This document shows positions 50,361-58,147 of a DNA stretch of 64,000 bases, one piece after another. Both the position numbers and the translations under genes were made by a program. The stretch covers positions 3,162,001-3,226,000 of the forward strand of contig NZ_CP084222.1 of NCBI RefSeq assembly GCF_020268605.1, in the 5' to 3' direction. Position 1 is the first letter of the stretch. Every line of letters starts with the position of its first letter. The notes beneath the pieces are model-generated. The model did no database searches, was not told the origin of the DNA, and saw only the letters and a program-made list of their open reading frames with translations. Source of the stretch: Arsenophonus apicola (GTDB lineage: Bacteria; Pseudomonadota; Gammaproteobacteria; Enterobacterales; Enterobacteriaceae).

Positions 50361-51107
50361 GTGGCACAAAAAGATTACGTAAGACGAGGACGCACAACGT
50401 CCCGCAAAAATAAACATTCAGGCAAGAAAAAATCAAATCAAGGATTGCCAAAAACAACCCTTGTTGTCGCTATTGCCATCGTCGTTATCTTTATTGGCGG
50501 TTTATATTTCATTACGCAAAATAAACGCGTTCCGGTGCTTAACAGAACAATCACACCAAACACCAATCAGCCAGTCAGCAGTCTACCTCCTAAGCCAGAA
50601 GAACGATGGCGCTATATAAAAGAGCTGGAAAAGCGGGGCACTGATCTGCCAAACTTTAATCGCTCAACTAAATCAAATATTAATAACACAACTGAATTAA
50701 CCAATGAACAACGTCAGCTTCTGGAGCAGATTGATGCGGATAGACGCAATCCTGTCACTAATCTATCCGAAGTACCTAATAATGATAATGTTCCCCGCTC
50801 ACGCGTCATCATTAATGGCCCGCCAATAGAATCACCTCTGCGGTTAAAACCCGCACCCCAGCTTCAGCAACCAACCAATAGCCAACAAAAAATAGTGGTA
50901 CAATGTGGTTCATTTAAAAACCTGGAGCAAGCAGAATCAATTAAAGCTAATCTGGCATTCGCAGGTTTAGAAAGTAGAATTAGTTCGACAGATGACTGGC
51001 ATCGTGTCGTCCTTGGGCCTTACAACAAAGAAACAGCAGAAAAAATACGTGACCGAGCTAAATCTGTCGGCTTATCTGGCTGTATTCTTCGTACAAGTAA
51101 GGGTTGA
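50361..51107 (+). CDS. ftsN: Essential cell-division protein FtsN
   Basis: A late divisome protein that triggers septal peptidoglycan synthesis. Start codon is GTG at 50361 (MAQKDYVRRGR), as in E. coli. A cytoplasmic tail is followed by one membrane helix (about residues 33-53), the conserved PPKPEERWRYIKELE stretch and a linker. A C-terminal SPOR domain binds denuded glycan (VVQCGSFKNLEQAESIKANL). At 248 residues it is about 70 shorter than the E. coli protein; the loss is in the Gln-rich linker, so it should still work. Its stop codon overlaps the -35 of a heat-shock promoter. Confidence 0.93.
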   Translation: MAQKDYVRRGRTTSRKNKHSGKKKSNQGLPKTTLVVAIAIVVIFIGGLYFITQNKRVPVLNRTITPNTNQPVSSLPPKPEERWRYIKELEKRGTDLPNFNRSTKSNINNTTELTNEQRQLLEQIDADRRNPVTNLSEVPNNDNVPRSRVIINGPPIESPLRLKPAPQLQQPTNSQQKIVVQCGSFKNLEQAESIKANLAFAGLESRISSTDDWHRVVLGPYNKETAEKIRDRAKSVGLSGCILRTSKG

Positions 51108-51128
51108 AAAATGATTATTATCCCCCAT
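51103..51128 (+). promoter_or_regulatory. Heat-shock (sigma-32) promoter for hslVU
   Basis: GTTGAA (51103-51108) and CCCCAT (51123-51128) are separated by 14 bases, close to the sigma-32 consensus CTTGAA-N13-17-CCCCAT. They lie about 100 bases before hslV, and the -35 overlaps the ftsN stop codon. hslVU is a known heat-shock operon in E. coli. Confidence 0.75.
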
Positions 51129-51226
51129 TTACATTCCTAATAGCGTAAATACAGACTTTTTATGTAATAAAAAAACTAAAAAGTATGTTTACATACTCCC
51201 CTAATAAAATAACCAAGGGCTGACTC

Positions 51227-51757
51227 ATGACTACAATCGTAAGTGTTCGCCGTAATGGCCATGTTGTAATTGGTGGTGATGGACAGGCGACGATGGGTAA
51301 TACCGTCATGAAAGGCAACGTCCGTAAAGTGCGCCGCCTTTATAATGATAAAGTTATTGCGGGCTTTGCAGGCGGTACTGCTGATGCATTTACACTGTTT
51401 GAACTTTTTGAACGTAAACTAGAGCTTCACCAAGGACATCTAACCAAAGCCGCTGTTGAACTGGCCAAAGATTGGCGTACTGATCGTATGCTGAGAAAAC
51501 TTGAAGCGCTTTTAGCTGTTGCAGATGAAAACAGCTCATTGATCATTACAGGTAATGGAGATGTTATTCAACCAGAAAATGATTTGATCGCTATTGGTTC
51601 TGGTGGTGCTTATGCACAAGCCGCTGCGCGTGCCCTGTTGGAAAATACAGAAATGAGCGCACGTGATATTACAGAAAAAGCGTTAAATATAGCGAGTGAT
51701 ATCTGTATTTATACCAATCATAATTTTAACTTTGAAGAACTCTCTTCAAAATCTTAA
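51227..51757 (+). CDS. hslV: ATP-dependent protease subunit HslV
   Basis: Proteolytic core of the HslVU (ClpYQ) complex. It has 176 residues, as in E. coli. The catalytic Thr follows the initiator Met (M-TTIVSVRRNG), then GGDGQATMGNTVMKGN and the GSGGAYAQAAARAL segment. It precedes hslU by ten bases. Confidence 0.98.
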   Translation: MTTIVSVRRNGHVVIGGDGQATMGNTVMKGNVRKVRRLYNDKVIAGFAGGTADAFTLFELFERKLELHQGHLTKAAVELAKDWRTDRMLRKLEALLAVADENSSLIITGNGDVIQPENDLIAIGSGGAYAQAAARALLENTEMSARDITEKALNIASDICIYTNHNFNFEELSSKS

Positions 51758-51767
51758 GGATTTAAAC

Positions 51768-53099
51768 ATGTCTGAAATGACGCCTCGTGAAATTGTCAGT
51801 GAATTGGACAATCATATTATTGGTCAAGACAAAGCAAAACGTTCTGTCGCTATTGCGCTACGTAATCGTTGGCGTCGTATGCAACTTGATGAAGCATTGC
51901 GCCAAGAAGTAACACCAAAGAATATTTTGATGATTGGTCCAACAGGTGTTGGTAAAACTGAAATTGCTCGTCGTTTAGCAAAACTGGCTAACGCTCCCTT
52001 TATCAAGGTCGAAGCAACAAAATTTACTGAAGTCGGTTATGTAGGTAAAGAGGTTGATTCTATTATCCGTGATTTAACTGACGCTGCTGTAAAAATGGTA
52101 CGCCTGCAATCTATAGAAAAAAACCGTTACCGTGCCGAGGAACTGGCCGAAGAACGTATTCTTGATGTTTTATTGCCACCAGCTAAAAATAATTGGGGAC
52201 TACCTGATCCCCATGTAGAACCCTCTATTGCCCGTCAATCGTTCCGCAAAAAACTAAGAGAAGGTGAGCTAGACGATAAAGAAATTGAAATTGAAGTTGC
52301 TACTACACCAGTAGGTGTCGAAATTATGGCGCCTCCAGGCATGGAAGAAATGACCAGCCAGTTGCAATCTATGTTTCAAAATCTAGCCGGGCAAAAACAT
52401 AAACCCCGTAAGATGAAGATCAAAGAAGCCTTCAAAATACTAATAGAAGAAGAAGCAGCAAAACTGGTTAATCCAGAAGAACTAAAACAGCAAGCAATTG
52501 ATGCGGTTGAACAACACGGCATTGTTTTTATCGATGAAATTGACAAAATCTGCAAACGTGGCGAAACTTCTGGCCCAGATGTGTCTAGAGAAGGGGTACA
52601 ACGTGATTTGCTACCTTTAGTTGAAGGCTGCACCGTTTCTACTAAACATGGTATGGTAAAAACTGACCACATTCTATTTATCGCCTCTGGCGCATTCCAG
52701 GTTGCGAGCCCATCTGATTTGATTCCGGAGTTACAAGGCCGATTACCCATCAGAGTTGAACTCCAAGCGTTGACGGCAGAAGACTTTAACCGTATTTTAA
52801 CTGAACCAAATGCGTCTTTAACTATACAATATAAAGCATTGATGGCAACCGAAGGTTTAAAAATTGAATTTACGCCAGAAGGTATTGGCAAAATTGCTCA
52901 AGCAGCCTGGCAAGTTAATGAAAAAACAGAAAATATTGGTGCTCGTCGCTTACATACCGTTCTTGAGCGATTAATGGAAGATATCTCTTTCGATGCCAGT
53001 GAACGCAATGGTCAAGACATTATCATTGATGCTGATTACGTTGCTACGCATCTGGATGAACTCGTTGCAGATGAAGATCTGAGTCGATTTATTTTATAA
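51768..53099 (+). CDS. hslU: ATP-dependent protease ATPase subunit HslU
   Basis: The AAA+ unfoldase of HslVU. From ATG 51768 (MSEMTPREIVSELD, with AAGGA upstream) it has 443 residues, as in E. coli. Walker A is GPTGVGKT (57-64), Walker B IVFIDEIDKI, with the GYVGKEVDSIIRDL pore region, an inserted I-domain, and the C-terminal DLSRFIL that docks into HslV. An upstream in-frame extension overlapping hslV is not conserved. Confidence 0.98.
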   Translation: MSEMTPREIVSELDNHIIGQDKAKRSVAIALRNRWRRMQLDEALRQEVTPKNILMIGPTGVGKTEIARRLAKLANAPFIKVEATKFTEVGYVGKEVDSIIRDLTDAAVKMVRLQSIEKNRYRAEELAEERILDVLLPPAKNNWGLPDPHVEPSIARQSFRKKLREGELDDKEIEIEVATTPVGVEIMAPPGMEEMTSQLQSMFQNLAGQKHKPRKMKIKEAFKILIEEEAAKLVNPEELKQQAIDAVEQHGIVFIDEIDKICKRGETSGPDVSREGVQRDLLPLVEGCTVSTKHGMVKTDHILFIASGAFQVASPSDLIPELQGRLPIRVELQALTAEDFNRILTEPNASLTIQYKALMATEGLKIEFTPEGIGKIAQAAWQVNEKTENIGARRLHTVLERLMEDISFDASERNGQDIIIDADYVATHLDELVADEDLSRFIL

Positions 53100-53134
53100 T
53101 CTAGCGTCGTTAACTTTGCTGATTATAATCTTGC

Positions 53135-53163
53135 ATGGGGGGCTAAGCCTCCCATTATTTTTA
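53135..53163 (+). terminator. Terminator of hslVU
   Basis: The stem ATGGGGGGC/GCCTCCCAT (one G-T pair) with a TAA loop is followed by TATTTTTAT, 35 bases after hslU. Confidence 0.8.
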
Positions 53164-53189
53164 TAACGATATACTTGTGGATTAATTAC

Positions 53190-54113
53190 ATGAATTTAAT
53201 CACATCAAGAAACCCTATCCAAATACAAGCGTGGCTGGAAAGTTTACGCCCTAAAACACTTCCCTTAGGTATTGCGCCGATTATAACGGGTTCTGCATTA
53301 GCTTATTGGTCTGGCGCTTTTACTCTCTCGATTGGATTATTAGCTCTACTTACTGCGGCTGCACTACAAATTCTATCTAATTTGGCGAATGATTATGGTG
53401 ATGCGGTTAAAGGCAGTGATACCGAGCAACGATTAGGGCCATTACGAGGTATACAAAAAGGAATTATTAGCCTAGCCGAAATGAAAGTTGCCCTAAAAAT
53501 CACTATCATTATTTGTTGTTTATTTGGCTTAAGCCTGATCATAGTCGCTGCGAGAACGCCAAAGGATATTATTGGTTTTCTGATACTTGGCGTTATCGCT
53601 ATAACAGCCGCTATTACTTATACTGTGGGTAAAAAACCCTATGGATATCTGGGACTGGGCGACATTTCAGTGCTGATCTTTTTTGGTTGGTTGAGTGTGA
53701 TCGGAACTTATTATCTACATACTAACCACTTTACTTTGATGACATTATTGCCAGCAACTGCTTGTGGATTACTGTCAGTAGCTGTACTCAATGTTAATAA
53801 TATGCGCGATATAGAAAATGATATTAAAGCGGGTAAAAATACCTTAGCGGTTAGATTAGGCGCCAAGGGCGCCCGACAGTATCATGCTGCACTCATCTTA
53901 ATCGCAATTTTCTGTTTAATACTCTTTAGCCTGCTATATATTCAACACTGGACGGGTTGGTTATTCTTACTCGCTATACCGATGTTATTAAACCATATAA
54001 AGAAAGTTATTTATGATACTACAGCTGAGGGTGTGAAACCTTTATTGGAAAATATGGTAAAAGCGGCGTTACTGACCAATATTCTATTTTCTGTTGGACT
54101 TATTTTAAATTAA
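53190..54113 (+). CDS. menA: 1,4-dihydroxy-2-naphthoate octaprenyltransferase
   Basis: Inner-membrane prenyltransferase of menaquinone synthesis, used in anaerobic respiration. It has 307 residues (E. coli 308) and about eight helices. The first Asp-rich motif is NLANDYGDAVKGSD and the second NNMRDIENDIKAGKN. The N-terminal AWLESLRPKTLP is conserved. I chose ATG 53190 over the frame opening at 53175. It is flanked by hslU and rraA as in E. coli. Confidence 0.96.
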   Translation: MNLITSRNPIQIQAWLESLRPKTLPLGIAPIITGSALAYWSGAFTLSIGLLALLTAAALQILSNLANDYGDAVKGSDTEQRLGPLRGIQKGIISLAEMKVALKITIIICCLFGLSLIIVAARTPKDIIGFLILGVIAITAAITYTVGKKPYGYLGLGDISVLIFFGWLSVIGTYYLHTNHFTLMTLLPATACGLLSVAVLNVNNMRDIENDIKAGKNTLAVRLGAKGARQYHAALILIAIFCLILFSLLYIQHWTGWLFLLAIPMLLNHIKKVIYDTTAEGVKPLLENMVKAALLTNILFSVGLILN

Positions 54114-54222
54114 TTATTGTCATTTTGATTTTTCTCAGTGTTTTTATGAGCTATGTTTTTGCAAAAAACAACCAGATAGAGATATACTGAACTTCCCGTG
54201 TACTTAAATAGACCGAAATCCT

Positions 54223-54741
54223 ATGAAATATGATACTTCCGAGCTGTGTGATATCTACCAAGAAGAGGTCAATGTGGTAGAACCTTTATTCTCAAACTTT
54301 GGCGGACGTACTTCATTTAGTGGTCAAATCGTGACAGTCAAATGTTTTGAAGACAATGGCCTCATCTACGATTTACTAGAAGAACCGGGGGAGGGTCGGA
54401 TCCTATTAGTTGATGGTGGAGGCTCTGTGCGTAAAGCGCTTATTGATGCTGAATTGGCAAAGTTTGCCATGAAAAATCAATGGGAAGGCATTGTCATTTA
54501 CGGCGCAGTACGTCAGGTTGATGAATTAGCAGAATTAGATATTGGTATTCAAGCCATCGCTGCCATCCCTGTAGGTTGTACCAATGACGGTACCGGAGAA
54601 AGTGATGTACGCGTCAATTTTGGCGGCGTTACATTCTTTACAGAAGATTATTTATATGCAGACAATACCGGTATTATTCTTTCCGAGCATCCATTACTTT
54701 TAGACGATGAGCCAAATAACGATCAAGATATTGAAGACTAA
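54223..54741 (+). CDS. rraA: Regulator of RNase E activity A
   Basis: A trimeric ring protein that binds and inhibits RNase E. It has 172 residues (E. coli 161), with the extra residues at the acidic C-terminus (DDEPNNDQDIED). Conserved blocks are YDTSELCDIYQEEVNVVEPL, VDGGGSVRKALID and GVTFFTEDYLYADNTGII. It is intact. Confidence 0.97.
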   Translation: MKYDTSELCDIYQEEVNVVEPLFSNFGGRTSFSGQIVTVKCFEDNGLIYDLLEEPGEGRILLVDGGGSVRKALIDAELAKFAMKNQWEGIVIYGAVRQVDELAELDIGIQAIAAIPVGCTNDGTGESDVRVNFGGVTFFTEDYLYADNTGIILSEHPLLLDDEPNNDQDIED

Positions 54742-54804
54742 TACCTTGCCAGCTGGAAGCAAAGATTGTTGTATTATTCAATATCTATCGATTAAGTAAC
54801 AATA

Positions 54805-54824
54805 AGGGCAACAAAATTTGCCCT
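54805..54824. terminator. Bidirectional terminator between rraA and zapB
   Basis: The AGGGCAA/TTGCCCT hairpin lies between the convergent rraA and zapB. The plus-strand T run comes a few bases late. Confidence 0.5.
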
Positions 54825-54863
54825 CATTGCTATTTTTATCTAATGCAATAAAATATTGGACGA

Positions 54864-55106
54864 TTATTGAACATCTTCCATTCGACCTAATAGACCGCGT
54901 AAACGCTCTTGCCAGGCATGCTGTTCTTGTTTTAAATTCTCATTTTCATGAGCTAATGTTCCATGTTTTTCTTTAGCACTCGCGACTTCTTGATACAAAT
55001 TATTATTTTTCTCTTTAAGTTCATTAACTTCCATCTGTAAAAGCTCAATAGTTTCTAGAGCTTGTTGAACTTTAGCTTCTAATTTTTCAAAAACTTCAAA
55101 TGACAT
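54864..55106 (-). CDS. zapB: Cell-division protein ZapB
   Basis: An 80-residue coiled coil (E. coli 81) that bundles with ZapA at the Z-ring and links it to MatP. It begins MSFEVFEKLEAKVQQALETI and is almost entirely heptad repeats rich in Glu, Lys and Leu. ATG 55106 has an AAAGGGG site upstream. Position beside glpF is conserved. Confidence 0.96.
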   Translation of the reverse strand: MSFEVFEKLEAKVQQALETIELLQMEVNELKEKNNNLYQEVASAKEKHGTLAHENENLKQEQHAWQERLRGLLGRMEDVQ

Positions 55107-55270
55107 TCTTTCGTCCCCTTTTTTAGCAATGCTACGATTGTAAGTAGCCTTCTTACGCCTGTCTAGTTGAAAGCTCTCGATAAATGCCGATCTAACCTTA
55201 ATTATTTCTATTTATCCAACCAATTGCAAAAAAATACATCAAGTACAATGTCAGTTCGATCACTTTATCA

Positions 55271-55297
55271 GAGCGATTTCGCTCATTTTTTTTTTTT
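55271..55297 (+). terminator. Strong orphan terminator upstream of glpF
   Basis: The GAGCG/CGCTC stem with ATTT loop is followed by 12 consecutive T after one A-T step. It lies in the 329-base zapB-glpF interval, on the plus strand, 139 bases before glpF. No annotated plus-strand gene ends there, so it may attenuate glpF or end a small RNA. Elsewhere in the interval TACGTTCATTTAACGATAA (about 55334-55352) is a weak GlpR-like site. Confidence 0.6.
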
Positions 55298-55435
55298 GAC
55301 GTGATCCAACAATATTTGATCCTTTATTTCCGTTTACGTTCATTTAACGATAAATTGATTCAGAGCTTTCTCAGGAAATAATAAAGAAAGACAAATTTTA
55401 TTGCTTAGTATTCATACTTTTTGCAGGATAAACAT

Positions 55436-56248
55436 ATGAGTAAAACTACTTCACCTACGCTTACAGGTCAATGTATCTCTGAATTTTTAGGTACCGCATT
55501 ACTTGTATTTTTTGGTTTGGGTTGTGTCGCAGCCACACGCATAGCTGGCGCACAACTAGGTTTATGGGAAATCAGTATGATTTGGGGGTTTGGCGTGGCT
55601 CTGGCCGTTTACCTTACGGCAGGTATTTCAGGAGCCCACTTAAATCCGGCTATTACTGTTACTTTTTGGTTATTTGCCCATTTTGATAGAAAAAAAGTAC
55701 TACCATATATTATTGCACAAATGTTGGGAGGCTTTGTCGCGGCCGCTCTCGTTTATGGGTTGTACTTCGAACTATTTCTAGATTATGAAAAAGTACACCA
55801 AATAGTACGTGGTTCACAGGAAAGCTTATTCACCGCGGGCATTTTTTCTACTTACCCGGCAGGGCAAATTAGCGTCCTACAAGCATTTGTGGTTGAAGTT
55901 GTTATTGCTATTATTTTGGTTTGTATGATATTAAGTTTAACTGATGATAACAATGGCATACCTCGTGGCCCATTAGCACCGCTACTTATTGGTATTCTAA
56001 TTGCGGTTATTGGTGGTTCATTTGGCCCACTGACCGGCTTCGCATTAAATCCTGCTCGCGATTTCGGTCCCAAGCTAGTGGCTTATCTCGCTGGTTGGGG
56101 TGATATTGCCTTAACCGGTGGACGTAGCTTCCCTTATTTTGTGATCCCTTTAACAGCACCTTTTGTTGGTGCGATTATCGGTGCTTTTGCTTATCGCAAA
56201 CTGATTGGCTACCATTTACCTGCTATGACAAATCAAAACAAAAAATAA
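55436..56248 (+). CDS. glpF: Glycerol uptake facilitator (aquaglyceroporin)
   Basis: An inner-membrane channel for glycerol and small polyols. It has 270 residues from ATG 55436, with GCAGGA upstream, and six helices. Both half-helix signatures are present: HLNPAIT (Asn70-Pro71-Ala72) and ALNPARD. The Arg of the selectivity filter follows the second NPA. The gene is intact although its usual partner glpK, 48 bases downstream, is broken, so imported glycerol would not be phosphorylated by this operon. Confidence 0.96.
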   Translation: MSKTTSPTLTGQCISEFLGTALLVFFGLGCVAATRIAGAQLGLWEISMIWGFGVALAVYLTAGISGAHLNPAITVTFWLFAHFDRKKVLPYIIAQMLGGFVAAALVYGLYFELFLDYEKVHQIVRGSQESLFTAGIFSTYPAGQISVLQAFVVEVVIAIILVCMILSLTDDNNGIPRGPLAPLLIGILIAVIGGSFGPLTGFALNPARDFGPKLVAYLAGWGDIALTGGRSFPYFVIPLTAPFVGAIIGAFAYRKLIGYHLPAMTNQNKK

Positions 56249-56296
56249 ACGCAAAAATAATCAAAAATATATTATGAAGTAAATTGGACAATTATT

Positions 56297-57821
56297 ATGA
56301 CAACTGAAACACCAACAAAAAAAAAATATGTTATTGCACTTGATCAAGGTACTACTAGTTCGCGCACCATTATCTTTGATCATGAAGCTAATATTATTAA
56401 TATTTCTCAGCGTGAATTTCCTCAAATTTATCCAAAAAGGTTGGGTAGAACATGACCCAATAAAAATATGGGCCACGCAAAGTGCTACTTTAGCTGAAGC
56501 ATTAGCAATTTCGGATATCCGCAGTGATGAAATCGCCGGTATTGGCATAACTGATCAACGAGAAACCACCATTGTTTGGGAGAAAGAAACCGGCAAACCC
56601 ATTTATAATGCCATTGTTTGGCAGTGCCGTCGTACTGCTGATTTCTGTACCGAACTAAAGCGAGATAACCCAGAATTGGAGAAATATATTCGTAAAAATA
56701 CGGGTCTGGTAGTTGACCCCTATTTCTCCGGCACCAAACTTAAATGGATCTTGGAGAATGTTGATGGAGCCTATGAACAAGCAAAAAATGGTGAGTTACT
56801 CTTTGGCACTATCGATACTTGGCTAGTATGGAAAATGACGCAAGGGCGTGTTCATATTACTGATTATACTAATGCATCTCGCACGATGTTATTTAACATT
56901 CATGAGTTGGATTAGGATCAAAAAATCCTTGATGCTTTCAATATTCCACGCGCCATACTACCAACAGTCCGCCCATCATCAGAAGTTTATGGACAAACCA
57001 ACATTGGTGGTAAAGGGGGAACACGTATACCAATAGCTGAAATGGCGGGTGATCAACAAGCTGCTCTTTATGGCCAACTGTGTATCGAGCCGGGCATGGC
57101 TAAAAACACCTATGGAACCGGTTGCTTCCTATTAATGAATACTGGTAAAAAAGCCAAAATTTCCGATCATGGTTTATTAACTACCATTGCTTGTGGGCCA
57201 CATGGTGAAGTGAACTATGCGCTAGAGGGTGCGGTATTCATGGCGGGTGCCTCTATACAATGGTTACGTGATGAACTGAAATTGATTGATGACGCAAACG
57301 ACTCTGAATATTTTGCTAATAAAGTCAAAAATAATAACGGTGTTTATGTGGTACCTGCGCTAACTGGTTTAGGTGCACCTTATTGGGATCTCTACGCTCG
57401 CGGTGCGATTTTTGGCTTAACCCGCGGTGCTAATCGTAACCATATTATTCGTGCAACATTAGAATCTATTGCCTACCAAACTCGTGATGTCCTCGAAGCG
57501 ATGCAGAAAGATGCTGACACGCGCCTGAGTTCATTACGTGTTGATGGCGGTGCTGTTGCCAATAATTTCTTGATGCAGTTTCAATCTGACATTCTAGGTG
57601 CTTACGTAGAACGTCCGATTATTCGTGAAAGTACTGCATTAGGTGCCGCTTTACTTGCCGGACTGGCGGTCGGCTTCTGGCAAAATTTGGATGAAGTTAA
57701 AGAAAAAATGCGTATTGAAAAAACCTTCACGCCAGGAATTGAAACCACTGAACGTAACTATAAATATAACGGATGGAAGAAAGCCGTTTCTCGTGCTAAA
57801 GATTGGGAAGAACACAATTAA
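56297..57821 (+). pseudogene. glpK: Glycerol kinase, inactivated by a frameshift and an in-frame TAG
   Basis: GlpK traps glycerol as glycerol-3-phosphate. ATG 56297 begins normally (YVIALDQGTTSSRTIIFDHE), but at an A run near 56437-56441 the frame shifts. The conserved GWVEHDPIKIWATQ continues in another frame. The 1525-base length fits one extra base or two lost. TAG at 56913-56915 then replaces the conserved Trp in the LDWD stretch of E. coli (a TGG to TAG change). After that the frame is clean to the end, through GQTNIGGKGGTRIPIA, YGTGCFLLMNTG, GAVFMAGASIQWLRDE and GWKKAVSRAKDWEEHN. Two independent lesions make it a solid pseudogene, and a recent one because the rest is well preserved. Confidence 0.93.
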
Positions 57822-57843
57822 TCCCAATTAAGATCGATAAATA

Positions 57844-57877
57844 ATAAAATAGCAGTAAATTATTACTGCTATTTTAT
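57844..57877 (+). terminator. Terminator of the glpFK unit
   Basis: A perfect 15-bp stem (ATAAAATAGCAGTAA/TTACTGCTATTTTAT) with an ATTA loop, 22 bases after the end of glpK. The A/T arms make it usable in both directions. Confidence 0.85.
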
Positions 57878-58147
57878 ATAAAAACATTATCACTTCTATA
57901 CAAATAATTAATAAAAAATAAAATATATAATTCCTCACTAAGATTAAAAAAAACAAGTTATTTTAATTGTCATTTTTATGCCTATAATATAAAAAATAGC
58001 AAGCAGTGATTATTTTTTTAAGGTGTATATTATGAAAAAATAAAATATTAGCCATTCAATTATAATTTTGCCTGCAAATATCTCATCGAATATTGATTTT
58101 CGATGTATCTGATTGATTATTAATTAAATAACCCAATAAAATAAATT
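57878..58147. other. Upstream region of the M66 protease gene with an orphan translation start
   Basis: AT-rich. At 58032 an ATG preceded by TTAAGGTG reads Met-Lys-Lys then TAA. Past the stop the same frame reads NISHSIIILPANISS before failing at TGA. This looks like a broken signal-peptide start. It is not in frame with the protease ATG at 58148, which itself has no evident ribosome site or signal peptide and has an in-frame stop just upstream. Confidence 0.35.

Noticed and set aside
55334..55352. GlpR operator upstream of glpF
   Set aside because: Only partial agreement with the consensus; mentioned with the terminator entry but not called.
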